Positions 19,030 through 30,886 of a stretch of 64,000 bases of DNA are shown one piece after another (position 1 is the first letter of the stretch; each line of letters opens with the position of its first letter). The stretch lies in assembly GCA_964017155.1 (NCBI GenBank), contig OZ024865.1, forward strand, positions 20,549,402 to 20,613,401, read 5' to 3'. The stretch is from Oasisia sp. SBJ-2009 (Eukaryota > Annelida > Polychaeta > Sabellida > Siboglinidae). The position numbers were made by a program, and so were the translations under genes. The notes beneath the pieces were generated by a model. That model was given only the letters and a program-made list of their open reading frames with translations. It ran no database searches and was not told the origin of the DNA.

Positions 19030-19925
19030 CATCCTTTGGGATTGCAACTGTGACATATTCACCAAGTTGGAAGTTCCTGATGGAACAGCTACTGTCACAC
19101 TAGGAACTCTTACTGTCACAGAACAGCTACAGACTCATTAGGAATTCATACTTTCACAGGAACAGCATCAGTCACACTAGGAACTCTTACTGTCACAAAA
19201 CAGCTACAGTCACATTAGGAACTCATACTTTCATAGGAACAGCATCAGTCACACTAGGAACTCTTACTGTCACAGAACAGCTACAGTCACATTAGGAACT
19301 CTTACTGTCACAGAACAGCTACAGTCACAGCATGAGCAGCAGCAGCAGAGGAAGCACTGCTGCTGTTGGCGATGTTTTGTAAATCTTTCTCATTCAACAA
19401 CTCAGTTCTTGCACCCGGGAAAAAGTTCCCATGAGCTTCCTGTCTGTCAACATGTTCGTGGGGAACCTGCTTAGTGGTTTCTGACACCTGTGTGTTCAGA
19501 ACATACATAATCCGTGGCAAAAAACTAGCCCATGGGAAAATAGCTCCCCTGGGGTGACTGCTAGGGTCGTGCTCCCCCTTCATCTTCACAAGCTTCTCCT
19601 CTATTGTCCTGTTGCCTCTTTCAACGAGTCGAGTGTCGTGGTCGGCCATTCACAAAAACTCACCACCCCATTTATCAAAAAGCGACTTTAACACCTGACT
19701 TACAAATTCGCGACCATTTTCCGAATGGAAGAATCGCAGAGTACCCATATAGGCCAACACACGTTCCTTCAAACTAAACACTACTTCCTGGGTACGCTTG
19801 CTTTTGAGAGGGTAAAATATATGGAACTTGGTGTAGTGATCTATGACATGACATTTAAGTGTACTCACAACCTGAGGACTGGTGCATATCTATCAAATCA
19901 ACCTGAATCTGGTTCAGGAATTCAG
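19030..19925 (-). pseudogene. Retroviral-fold integrase relic, copy 1
   Basis: Blocks in order on the minus strand: IQVDLIDMHQSSG (first Asp), VIDHYTKFHIFYPLKSKRTQ, RFFHSENGREFVSQVLKSLF, then after a frame break LVERGNRTIEEKLVKM (catalytic Glu region), FPWASFLPRIMYVLNTQVSE and a C-terminal IRNFQLGEYVTVAIPK. The canonical second Asp (S-D-N-G) is Glu here (S-E-N-G). Frameshifts near 19868 and 19650 break the frame. A degenerate array (about 19080-19330) has expanded inside its 3' part. It resembles integrases of KRBA2/SCAND3-type genes and Ginger-like transposons rather than LTR element Pol, because no RT or RNase H accompanies it. Confidence 0.65.
19080..19330. repeat. Degenerate minisatellite with AACAGCTACAGTCACA(T/C)TAGG units
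   Basis: About seven irregular copies of a unit with ACTAGGAACTCTTACTGTCA and variants, lying inside integrase relic copy 1. Confidence 0.75.
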
Positions 19926-19935
19926 TCTCTTGAAT

Positions 19936-20073
19936 GTTGAGTGGGGCAAAGATGTCCGGCATGATGAACCCCTTGTCAGACATGATTGAATCACCAGGAT
20001 CGCATTTCTCTGGCAAGTCTCCTCGCTCCACAAGAATGCGATCACTGGCAGACCCTCCATATGCTGGGGTGAT
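19936..20073 (-). pseudogene. DDE_4/ISL2EU-like transposase fragment
   Basis: An open minus-strand frame reads ITPAYGGSASDRILVERGDL and then CDPGDSIMSDKGFIM. The YGG-SASD block and GDSIM-D-GF block are hallmarks of the DDE_Tnp_4 endonuclease family carried by ISL2EU/Harbinger-type elements. Only about 46 residues remain, fused directly to the integrase relic. Confidence 0.6.
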
Positions 20074-20092
20074 GTAGGAGGTTGGTCAGGTG

Positions 20093-20950
20093 TTACCGCG
20101 GGACGAAACGCTGAGAAAACGTTTCAAACGTGACAATTTCATCAGGTGTGAAGCTGATGACTTCACTGTTGTCACCTTCCTCGGAGCTGGCTGTGTCAGT
20201 ACAGTTGTCCAAGATCTGACGGAGACTCATACTGTGGTGCTCAATCTCCAATTTCTTGATAGCATTGAACAGACGTTCGGTGTCAGGAGTAGCTACCTTG
20301 TCGATAGGACGGTAATCCTTGTAGTCCTCAAAGGGCCTCTTCCTCACCACAGTTCGAGCGAACAGGTGCTTCCACACCTGTTGACCAACAACGAGTGGTT
20401 TTGTGGCCCGCTTTGTTGCTCGTTTTGGCCAATGCCACACCTGCGTCTTGTTTGTACAGCAATCGGGATTTCGCATCTCAGTGACAAAGTGAAGCCTGGA
20501 AACAGAAGTGCTGCCACATGGTTGCACTTGCACTGTGGACCAGGCCCGACTCCCCATCGAGAATGCACTTGACGTTGTAGCGTGTGTCACGCATCGACGC
20601 AAGTACTCCGCACCGAACATGCACGGCACCACATGAAGTACGGTTCAGCAAAACCTCGCCAACATTCCCAGAAGCTAAGAAGTTGTGTCCTTTCACGAGA
20701 GGCTTGTCAGTAGTTGGCAGCATGATAGGAACACCTAATGCTTCACCACTTGCCTTTTCAGAAGGTACTCCACAATTGACCGGTATGAATACCTCAGTGG
20801 AATTACATCCATGGTCTCTGTCCAGTCTGCAACCTGCGGTTCGGCAATATTCTTTTTGTTGCCTAAGTGCTCCTGAAGGATCCGCATTGCTGTCTCACGA
20901 TCAGGGTCAAAAACAAATTTTGACATCCCATTGCTTTTCAGCTCCTTCAC
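20093..20950 (-). pseudogene. SWIM-type zinc-finger protein relic
   Basis: Blocks in changing minus-strand frames: LPTTDKPLVKGHNFLASGNV, VLASMRDTRYNVKCILDGES, KCNHVAALLF, then CTNKTQVWHWPK. C-x-C...C-x-H-V is the SWIM zinc-binding pattern, and the surrounding layout is the one I associate with mobile-element-linked SWIM/YqaJ proteins of invertebrates. At least two frame changes occur. The segment at 20093-20420 continues in one open frame with an acidic tail of unknown role. No YqaJ nuclease core was identified. Confidence 0.5.
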
Positions 20951-21201
20951 TCTGAAAATGTAACCATCAGCTTACACATAATGACATATGAACAATTTTA
21001 ATTAAAATATAGTAGGTAGGCCTAATGAAGGATGACAAGCTAATAATATAATAGTTGGTCTTACATGTCAAGATACATCACTTTTGTGTACATTTCCAGC
21101 ACTCAGCAATACAGGTATTCGTCGCATGATTCTGCTAATGTATTAGCCAACTTACTAGTACTATTTAGAACAAATTGCATATAATACTTAAAATTTACAA
21201 C

Positions 21202-21591
21202 TTATCCATACCCTACAATTGCTTGCATACGGTGCTCTATGCAGGAAGGGTAGTGGCTGGATTGTGTACACATGTTGTCTTTGTGTTTGCCCCGCCTAAC
21301 TTCTCCTGTTAGCTGGTACACGGATTCGGCAATGGGCTCTAGCTGGCGAACGCGGTGAGAGTTTATTCCCCGACTCGCCACTTCCTCATTACAAAAAACT
21401 ACATCTCTATGTTTCGTTTTTTCTGTGGCGCACTTGCCATAGGCCCTATTGCCTATTAGTGTCATTGTGTCTGCAATAATAGTTTTGTCTGGATGCACGT
21501 CACCTTCGCGACGTGCATCCAAGACGGTGTCAGCAAAACACGTGAAACACGGACTGGGTTCGTGCTGTATAATTTGGTAAATGTGAGACAC
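21202..21591 (-). pseudogene. Family B DNA polymerase fragment (protein-primed-like), copy 1
   Basis: A 129-residue open frame contains LIGNRAYGKCATEKTKHRD, matching polymerase motif B (K-x3-N-S-x-Y-G, here N-R-A-Y-G), followed by RGINSHRVRQLEPIAESVYQ. The same region in copy 2 reads N-S-A-Y-G. DNA_pol_B_2 enzymes are encoded by Polinton/Maverick-type elements and related viruses. No neighbouring exonuclease or motif A/C block is joined to this copy. Confidence 0.55.
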
Positions 21592-22803
21592 GACCAGTCC
21601 ATGTTTCAGATATCATTGTAAAAGGGGCATTGCCAGTACCATTTTTTCACCGTAAAACAAAGCTATTAGTGCACGGCGAGGGTGTTTTTAAATGTTGTGT
21701 TTTATAGCATACGAACTCACCAATGTCATCTCTGGAAATGTTTGCGTTTTTAAAAATAGGTTGCATTTCTGCGAAATAAGTCCTTAAATGCTCCGGAACT
21801 GAAATATCACACTCTACTATTCCAAATAAATTTCCTTCAACAATATTTAATTCAACTTAATTCAAAGTACATCAAAGAAAGGTTTAGTGCAATTTTCAAT
21901 TTGTATTGATATTGAAGAATAAGGTTTAGTAATGAAAACAAATCATGACAAAATACTTTTTCTTTTATCAAACAGTTACATTTAAAAACATGTTACCATA
22001 TCTGTGGCTAGCGCTGACATGTTGTCTTTACACACCTTCGAAGGCCCCGCTGATGTTGCGTGCCAGAATATCTGGCATGTTGTCACTGCCATACAAGTGC
22101 ATGACATCTTGTATCACAGCATTCCTCCGGACATTCAGTTGTGTCTCCCGATAGGCTGGAGTGCAGGTTGCCTGATATTGCAGGTATTATGATATCAAGT
22201 ATTGTATCTACATGCTACAAGGAGGGATGTAAACAAAAATTCTGTTTCTTTATTTCTGTATAAGTTATAACTGTATCTTAGCAAGAGCAATGAGCAGTGG
22301 AGTGTGTACACATGTTGTCTTTGTGTTTGCCCCTCCTAACTTCTCCTGTCACACTCCAGTTCTTCAGATCATGTGCTCTTCGTGGCTCCAGTCGTATGGC
22401 ACTGAGGTGGTGATTGAGCAGCATCTTGTCTAAGGTGTAGGCTTTGTCCTAGAGCCAAGGGAAAAGTGTAAGCAGCCGTTCCCTCACCTGGAGTGGGGTC
22501 TCTGGCAGTAGTGACAACCTCTTTGCTATATAGAGCATGTTTTTTCCTGCAAAATATTTCTGTTGGAACATACAGTATCATATTACATTAACATAATTTA
22601 CATATATGTGTTTAGAAAATTCACTTTGTCATTGTTTCGAGACAAACACATCTTTTATTCGCCAACCGAAGCCCTCCTGCCAGATGGTCTTTATGTCTTT
22701 GCACAAACGAGTGTCTGATTATAAACAATTTAACCATAATACAAAAATCTAGATACGTTTTGCAATTTTTATTTGTAAAGGATTTTTTGAAAGAAAGTCA
22801 TCA

Positions 22804-23160
22804 CTACAACTTTGACTGAGATAAGTGTCTTACCTCTAAACAAATGCGATCTGTTCTGTTCAGTCGTGGTGCCGGTTCCGGTAGGAGTGAAAATTCTAAT
22901 GTTATGTTTCTTCTGTTACGAATTGGTGTGTAGTTAAATCGTGCCTGTCTGAAGTGTGCAGAAAACATTAGAATTTGCAGAAAATGGTTTCTCTGCATGG
23001 TGTCGTTTAAGCCAGGAGTCTGGGTTAGCCAGTGTGTGGACCAGTATACCCCAAATGTCCCTTCTTCTGGACAATCCCCATCACCAACAACAGACCCAAC
23101 CAAGTCTTCAGCACATTCCCCGGGAAACCAGTCTGCCCTGTGTTAATAATAATGGGCTCT
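22804..23160 (-). pseudogene. piggyBac-like N-terminal fragment (copy 4)
   Basis: The frame LKTWLGLLLVMGIVQKKGHL breaks and resumes as VYWSTHWLTQTPGLNDTMQR, then NHFLQILMFSAHF. This corresponds to the I-K-x-F-L-G-L-L-I-x-M-G ... Y-W-S-T ... M-x-R-N-R-F-x-x-I-L region that precedes the piggyBac catalytic core. The core itself is absent. Confidence 0.6.
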
Positions 23161-23364
23161 CTTCTCGGGAGAAATACACTCATCCAAGGATGAGCGAGTT
23201 AGAGCCAAGTATGCTGAATCTGTGTCCATTTCACAATATTGAAAAAGAGGGTGCTCAATGTAAAAATCTAAAAAGTTGTAATAAAACTGAAGCATCTGGA
23301 GCTTTGCGTACTGATAAACCATAAACGCAATTTGAAGAGGGAGGTCGGACTTAATAGATTTTGT

Positions 23365-23975
23365 TGTTGAGTGTTAGCTGGTACATGGATTCAGTAATCG
23401 GATCTAGCTGGCGAAAGCGGTGGGCGTTTACTCCCCGACTCGCCGTTTTAATATCACCAAAAACAACATCTTTATGTTTTGCTTTGTCTGTGGCGCACTT
23501 TCCATAAGCACTGTTTCCTATTAATTACAAATGTAGTTCTTTAAGAAATTCTTTAAATGAAACAATTAATTTGTAAATATCTTTAGATGTTATTATTGAA
23601 ATATCGACATCATCATCATCATTATTAATTACGTCGCATGATTCACCATTCGTTAACTCACTAGCCTTAACCGTCTCTATGGTCTCTTCCAAACTGTCAA
23701 AAACATCTTTGTAAACTTTTTTCAAAATGGAGTAAGCGGCATCACTTATTTCATTTAGATAAGTCAAACCACTCCACCAGTTGGCTCGGGTCACCCTTGT
23801 TAATAAAACAGTACGGTAAACTAAATCCGGGTACATTTGAACAAATACTAACACTAAGATTTTCGTGCCGAGCCAACCAGTCGACCTTTGGGGTATTTGG
23901 CGGCAAATGGGAGTTATCAAAATAACATTCAAAGTCGAAAGTTGCCCGAAATGGATAAAAACGGAATTCTTCCAA
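23365..23975 (-). pseudogene. Family B DNA polymerase fragment, copy 2 (exonuclease plus motif B)
   Basis: From 23975 leftwards: FYPFRATFDFECYFDNSHL (D-F-E exonuclease motif I), then KVDWLARHENLSVSICSNVP and GFSLPYCFINKGD. After an open stretch ending at 23525, the polymerase block GNSAYGKCATDKAKHKD and RGVNAHRFRQLDPITES follows directly. The palm between exonuclease and motif B is deleted. DNA at 23365-23525 is clearly homologous to copy 1 at 21340-21480. It is consistent with a Polinton-like or similar large element, now dead. Confidence 0.55.
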
Positions 23976-25181
23976 CGAGTTATCCCGCGTTCATGTCATG
24001 GCATCAGTCGGCATCATTGACCTCTGTTCTTCAACAAACACAATGTCTGGCTGATCAAGAAGACATGCTCCATTGTTGCTTCAAAACATTGGCAGTTTCT
24101 TCGAAGTCGGAACTGGCGATGTCGCTATCATCAAAGTCAGATATATCGACTTCATCATCACTCACCCGACCGAATGTGGGTCTTTTGCTTACTTTGCTTC
24201 TTCCGTGATTTTGATGTTGTCGGTGTCAGATGCATGCCACAAGATAACTTGGCCAAGGTTGCGACATTGAGCTCTTCACGACATAATTCAAGGAATCCGG
24301 GTTGAAGCTCTGCAGTCTTCTGCCTTGAAGTATGTGCTGCACGGTGCACCACTGTTGTATTTGCAGCTGTACCAAACAGTCGCATCACCTAAGCTTTCAT
24401 CTAACTCCACCCCGAGGCTGTTAACAAGGGCCTCAATGATGGGTAGCACATCATCATCTTCACTACCCAAGGTACTCTCAGACCAATCTGAAATATTTTA
24501 AGGTACATTTATTTTAAAACGCTCTTATAAAATCAACTGGTTAGATAAATAATGGATAGTTGCCAAGACAATTTGAATAGCAATGTCCCATCTCTGACTG
24601 ATATTTTGTACAGACCTTTTTTTGGATTGTGACATGAGATCAAATCGTTTTTCACCTGCGCAATGAAAATTTCAGTGATTTCACGAAATCACTGGTTTCG
24701 CAATATCACTGTAACATATATATATACATCAAATCTGAAATATCATATGTCCATCGATCTAACTTTTTCATGACAGTTTTTTCACATTTGATAGCTTTGT
24801 CCTACATAGAATGTTGAAGGTTACCTCAAAGCCTTTCTTCTGGTCTCGGCCCATAATTGGGAATACTTCTCGAACATATTCTATGGAAAAATTATTTATT
24901 AATCACCGCAGCGCTTTACTGTGTTACTGCTGACTTGTACATTGATTTGCCTGATCCTGCCCACAACATACACTGGCCTTGTTGTTTACACACAAGATGC
25001 TGCATCTGCCAGATCTTACACTACCCATGGATGGTCGCTTTCTCATTTCTTTGCAAACTGTCACTGTCAAATTGGTGTCGTTATGGAGTAGTGGATCAAC
25101 AGATGTCGAAGGCAAGTCATTGGGGGTGTCCACTTCCTTGTAAGGTGACACATTTTTTAGACTCAATTACAATAAAATTAA

Positions 25182-26057
25182 CTAAAGAAACTTACAAAAT
25201 GGCTGTGTTCTGGTGGAGAAAGGTACATAGCACTCCCTACGCCCGTAGTTAGTTGCTGGGCTCTCACCAGCCACTGTGGAGAGAGAGCACTCTCTACAGA
25301 CACGTCGCTTCACAATCTCTCCAGTGTGTGTGTTTGCAGTGGGCGTTCTGGGAGTCGAGGGCTCTGTCCGATCTTGTGTCTCCAACAAGATCACTTGCCA
25401 GGTCCTCCAGAAAGTCAAGGAAGGTCGGCCACTGCTGTTGGTGATAACATGGCCCTGGTCCTTCGCCACAACATACGCATTGTGGGCAGACACCATCATG
25501 CCGTAGAAGAACTCTCTTCACCACCATTTCTTTGAACGGTGGTTGAGAGTGTGGTAGCTGATCGCCAAGTCCATGAGGTCGACTCCACGCATGTGCTGCT
25601 GGTAATCTTCCAGCACCTTCGGCACGGGCACCTGAGTGCGAACCTGTTCACGACAACGTAGCACTGTACCTTCCTGAGCTGGGTTGTGGAAGTTGGACAA
25701 TGTGAGCACAGGCTTGGTGTCCATCCAGATGGCATACGGCAGGTTGTCTTTCTGGGCTTGCTTCAACTCCTTTCAGCTTCACGCATTTGGGCAGAAGTGT
25801 AGCAGGTAGCCCTTTCGATTTGCATGCATAGTTCCTCATGCCATGATGCCACGAACACACAGATCAGTGAGCAAGCTGACAGATGTGTATAAGTTGTCCA
25901 TGTAGACACACAAGTGAGTGCCCAGTACAGGAGCCAGCAGGTCTTGGTGCTTGGGTGTTGTCGTTCTTTGTGGAGGATGCAATGATGTTTCTCTCCTGTT
26001 TGTCTCAATGGTAACTCTTAATGCTTTTGGTAGTCTATTGCTGCTAGTAGGTTCCAT
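25182..26057 (-). pseudogene. piggyBac-like transposase pseudogene (copy 2)
   Basis: Blocks leftwards: LCVYMDNLYTSVSLLTDLCV (second catalytic Asp), a frame change, YACKSKGLPATLLPKCVKL, another frame change, YAIWMDTKPVLTLSNFHNP, VLEDYQQHMRGVDLMD, LNHRSKKWW, and finally a Cys-rich C-terminal domain, RRVCRECSLSTVAGES ... RRECYVPF. That is the C-terminal half of a piggyBac transposase with its zinc-binding tail. The N-terminal half is missing or unrecognised. Confidence 0.75.
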
Positions 26058-26639
26058 GCTCGGTTACACTGGGAAGCTGCAGATATGAATATTATCTGCT
26101 ACATTTAACAAGGTGAATCATTTTGTTTGCCAACGTTTTTTAATTGCTATTAGCCAATGACAAAACAAATATAAAAATTTACAAAAGCAGTTATAAAATA
26201 ATCCTTTGAATGTTATGTGTTACGTCTTGTAACAAAACTAATCATGTTCTGATTAAACTTACAAAACAACCAACAAAGTCCAAACAGTTTGATAACTTGA
26301 CAAGATACTTAGTCTACAGTACACTGACACAAACACAAGTCATGTTTAAAATACTGAACAGTGTCAGACACAACACACAGTATCTAACACTTCCCCTTTT
26401 CAAATGTTTAGCTTCACCTGCCGTCAGACAAGTCTGTTGTCCATTGCAAATGTCAATTTGGGAATAAACCATCAATGACGTAATACTGAGTCCAATCATC
26501 ATTCATTTTGGTGTGCATCTGTGTTAACACACCAACTAACACATGTATGTGTTAAAGACGTCATCTTCCACTGTATCCTCTATCATCAGTCGCGGTCAAC
26601 GATACAGCAGTGTCGTCATACTCGAGTCCAACCATCGTT

Positions 26640-27060
26640 GTGTCCATTGAGTCTCTAACATGACATTATTTTGTTTAGCAGGAGCTTGTCACACTCTTCC
26701 TGAACAAGTTGTCACGACCACAGGATTTGTACTACGCTCATTTACTGTAGGTGATACAACCACATCTTGTTCATGTGCTTCAGTTGGTTACATTGGTATA
26801 GTCAGTCTAGGTGGAACTGCTGTTTCACTCGATGCTTGTGTCTAAACTAGTTGATGAGTAGACCGTCTCAATAGCCTTCAACCTCGGATCCAGCTCGCAT
26901 CTGGTCAACGTTGCGTTTCCATGTGGCACTGTTTACAAGAACCTGCCCACTTCATTCTAGTACTTTTCCATGTAGCCCGTTCGACCCCCTGGGGTAGTGT
27001 CGTAGTACGACCTTTTCACCCCTCTGGAAAGACTTGAGACTCAACTCACTCGAGTAAAAC
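26640..27060 (-). pseudogene. Gypsy/Ty3-type Pol C-terminal fragment
   Basis: The minus strand reads GEKVVLRHYPRGSNG, a stop, then WKRNVDQMRAGSEVEGY. Farther on come VVVTTCSGRV and PAKQNNVMLETQW. This is the layout of the integrase C-terminal tail of Gypsy elements (W-x-R-H-x-D-Q-R, then R-S-G-R-x-x-x-P-P). No LTR, RT or protease was found beside it. Confidence 0.45.
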
Positions 27061-27350
27061 AAAATCTTAACCAAAATACTTACAAAATGGATGTGTTATA
27101 ATAATAACCTAATTTTATTTTTATAGCACTGTTTCTAACTATAGGTCGGGTGGATAGTGCATAAAATTCAACTTTGTTAAATATGTAATCATATATATTT
27201 TTTTTTACAAATAATAAAATACAAAATAAAAAGGTGGAGTCTTACCTTGCCAATGTTGCTGTATTCTTCGGCGGGAAGCATGTGATTATCGGCAGCGGTC
27301 TTGTTGCGGGTCGTGATCACCAGGCCACATGTTGGTGTCGAGGGTGGAGG

Positions 27351-28640
27351 TCATTGAACTGCATCGTTGAGGCAGAATCTGTGTGTGTAGCACTTGGCTA
27401 CCTTGGCGATGTGCTGACACAGTGACTTGCAAAGATTGCAGCGTCCTGCTTGACTTGTGAGAGCAGGGCGCCATGGTAACAAGTTCAGCCACGCCACCAG
27501 GCAACTCATCAACAGCAGTGACATCGCACTCTTTGTTTTTGGGTGTATTTCATTCATGTGCACACCTTCCTGTGTAATGTTTGCAAGTATCAGAGAAACA
27601 AATTCAAACTTTGACAAAACCCAACTTAATTATAAATGTAAAAGCATGACACACCAATTATGAACATACCAGCTAAATGCTCTTGTCGTCCCTTCAAGCT
27701 GAATGTGATATAGCTCTCTTTCAAATTTGAAGTCCCGTTAAAAAGGGACATTTCTTAACTGTATACTTACTAAACTTTCAATATTATGTGCAGATTTATA
27801 AATAGCTTAAAATAATGATCCATTAAAATAACAGACAAATTTTCCACTGACTGGAAGTTCTTTGCAGCGCAAACCCACTCCCACACCTGAAGAGTCCAGT
27901 TGTGTGGTACTGATAGAACCCACCAAAAACACACCCTCCACCGCAAACACCAAAAAAGGACCTACAAAATTTCATTTACCACCCATGTAACATAATTGTT
28001 TTGCTCAAGACCTGACCCGTGCATATAGTTAAGGAGAGCTAGAACTCTCCTCTGTGCAGACTCACACTCCATGGTAGCAGGTTCGCCGGCAGACTTCTGC
28101 GGTTGGCTGGTGCAGTCCCACAGGCCAGTAGGCCACGGGCACGCAGTGCTTCCACCAGCTCAACCCCGGTGTACAAGTTGTCCATCATCACCTTCATGTG
28201 GCTGCCCTGGAGACCCTCTGTCAACTGTGTGACATCACAGTACGACAGACCATGCTCTTGCTGGCCAGCACCACGGCCTGGGTACACCTGGAAGTTCCCG
28301 GTGTACCCAGTGCTGCTCACACCTTGGTGGGCCTCGGTGGCAGGTATTGTCTAAAGGCTAGTCTCCCTTTGAACTTTAGCATTGACTCATGTTCCAAAGC
28401 ATTGATCAGCGGTTCCCATTTTGTGTCAAGGACTGAGGTGCCTCCAGCCTTGCCCAGATCCCAAGGGGTGAAGAAACCGTCCAACATTTTCGGCACCACA
28501 AGCTTGGGTTCTTTGCTGCGAAGTCTGGCAAGAATGGTGGCTAACCAATCAGTTGGTAAAACCACCTTAGCCTCTGGGACCAGACGCTGGTAGTTCTGAG
28601 GCACATCCTCTCCAGACTCCACCAGGACCTGGCACAACAC
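27351..28640 (-). pseudogene. piggyBac-like transposase pseudogene (copy 3)
   Basis: The frame at 28317-28640 ends in ALEHESMLKFKGRLAFRQYL, where the usual V-D-E-S carries an H insertion (E-H-E-S). A frame change follows. Then 28039-28320 has YTGNFQVYPGRGAGQQEHGL, KVMMDNLYTGVELVEALRAR and ANRRSLPANLLP. Further left, 27351-27617 has a Cys-rich tail, RCNLCKSLCQHIAKVAKCYT, typical of the piggyBac C-terminal zinc domain. The portion between 28039 and 27617 is not recognisable. Upstream of the first core block (VPKMLDGFFTPWDLGK) I cannot match the family. Confidence 0.7.
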
Positions 28641-28649
28641 AAAACTTAT

Positions 28650-30340
28650 AATATATATCTCTGCATGAACAATCAGTATTTAGAAATGATGACATCTTGC
28701 ATTGTAACAATGAGCATACGTGCATACCATATTCATTCTATTTATTCCATATTCAAAAGCCAGCGGCACTTCATCACTTTTTGCACTTTCTTCTGGGGTG
28801 AATCTAGGATTTGATGATCACGAAAGGTGGAATGGGATTTCCCATACTCGTTCCCCTTGCCTTACAGCCCCAGTACTGATTCCTAGAGTGGTCTATGAAA
28901 TCCTTCCCCCCTGAATGTTATGCTTTCTGTGTGAAGGTTGGGACATTGTTCATTTGCCAGTGGAAGATTTGCAATAGAAGGCCATGGGTGTGAGTGTTCC
29001 AAGTGGTGAGGTTTGTTGGCAATTAGTTATGGAGTGAACTTTGTTTGCGCATTTTGCTGTGAAAATAGCATCTGCTTGGGGCTGAGATCTAGGAAGATGG
29101 CTTGGGAGTAGGCAAGAGCATGTGTGCCAGATGCAAAAGTCGCATTGGAATCAGGCAAACAGACTTCACATAGATAGTCATTGCTGGCCGGATCTAAGTT
29201 GATGGTAATGTTACTTAAAAAGAATGGAATTGTCGCTGGGCTTTGTCTGAAAAGGATTTTGGTTGATCTGGGGATATCGGCTGTGGAAGAGATGTTATGG
29301 GTATACCACGGGGCCGGATAAGATCCATTCTTTCCCCAGGTATACTCTTATTAGAAGTACTTTTATGAATACTAATAATAAAAGCACTTCTAATTATAGT
29401 TCAAAGTACTGAAATAACTGAACAGTCAGCGTCTTTGGCATTTGTGTTTCATCGAAACTAATAAAGTTCAAAGTTGAGCTTCTTGCCAACATGTATGGTA
29501 TGCTAACTACTTGAAATACATGTCAAGTTATAATGACTGTAGGATGGAAGGTGCAATATTCAGCGTGTATCGTGTATACATATACAGGTTCCACTAGGAT
29601 CACACTTACAAAACCTAGCATGGCAAAAGGGTGGGTCAACTCAATGGACGAATGACCCATCCCAGCAGCTGCAGAAAACATCATAACTTAAGTGCACTTT
29701 ACGATATGTTAGTATCACGACCAGTAGAACCACCGCTATCCACCTCGTGATAACGCAGTCCTTGTGGTTAAGTTCGTCCGGCCTTTAATGTAACAGTTTC
29801 CGCCGCCATTACACATTAAAAGAATGTTATATAAAACAAAAATTGTATGTACTCTTCCTCAAGATGGCAGTGTGGTAACTCATACATTTATTGACGGCTT
29901 ACCACTAGTTGTGTATTCATGCGCGGTAGTATTCACGATACACGCTGAATATTACATCTCTCTTTCTTTCAAAGAAATATTCTCTTTACTATCAAACCAA
30001 ACAAACATGTACCGGTAGGTCTACAGATTCGCAAAGTGTTAATAAAAACGTGAACGTAATTATACTCATTCAACATCGGTTAACGTTGCTCTAACCACAG
30101 ATTATCCAGTTGTACAAATTTTAAAGTAAGTACTCATAAAAGTAAATGTTCAATGTCTGCCTCCGTCTTCTTGTGCCATTATTCACACTTCTAATTACAA
30201 CTCAAAGTACTGAAAAAACTGAACAGTCAGTGTCTTTGGCTTTTGTGTTTCATCGAAACTAACAAAGTTCAGGTTCTTCTTGCCAACGTGCATGGTATGC
30301 TAACTACTTGAAATACATGTAAAGTTATAATGACTCGTTA
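28650..30340. other. Unassigned stretch with a 148-bp direct repeat pair and a MITE-like insert
   Basis: Segments 29387-29535 and 30186-30333 are about 90% identical direct repeats (AGTACTGAA...CTTTGGC...CATCGAAACTAA...). Between them lies an element with inverted ends. No gene was recognised. Confidence 0.6.
29553..29953. mobile_element. MITE-like element with about 25-bp inverted ends
   Basis: The left end AATATTCAGCGTGTATCGTG is the near-perfect reverse complement of the right end CACGATACACGCTGAATATT. It is about 400 bp long with no coding capacity. A target duplication was not evident. Confidence 0.6.
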
Positions 30341-30639
30341 TCCCTAAGGCTGTAACACGCAACAGTAACATAATTAAACAGTGTAACAATGTTACAACAT
30401 TCTCCTCGCTGTTAATATATCATTGATAGATCGCGTTCAAGTCGACTCGTGACCATTGTCCTAAGTCAGGCCTTGGTACAAGTAACAATAACATAATTAA
30501 ACAGTGTAACTGGAGTGGGTGACGTATGCTAGGGTGTGAGACTTGACATCAGGTGTGTCTACCTGTGTGCGTGTAGGACACCAGTCACTGTATTTGTGCT
30601 TCATCGTATTCTTCCTGCACGTTCAGTTGTTTCAGGTCC

Positions 30640-30835
30640 CGTATCCAGTCTCCGAGGCAGGTCTGTAGGTCTCGTGTCCAGTCTCTGAGGCAGGTCTGTA
30701 GGTCTCGTGTCCAGTCTCTGAGGCACGTCTGTAGGTCTTGTGTCCAGTCTCCGAGGCAGGTCTGTAGGTCCTGTGTCCAGTCTCCGAGGCAGGTCTGTAG
30801 GTCTTGTGTCCAGTCTCCGAGGCAGGTCTCCGAGG
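30640..30835. repeat. 33-bp minisatellite, isolated array
   Basis: About six copies of the CAGTCTCCGAGGCAGGTCTG-type unit that dominates 36.6-43.0 kb. It is flanked by the same module sequence (30340-30640). Confidence 0.9.
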
Positions 30836-30886
30836 CAATATTAACATTCAGGTGCACAGGTTAATATAATGTCCTCCATGAATTAC

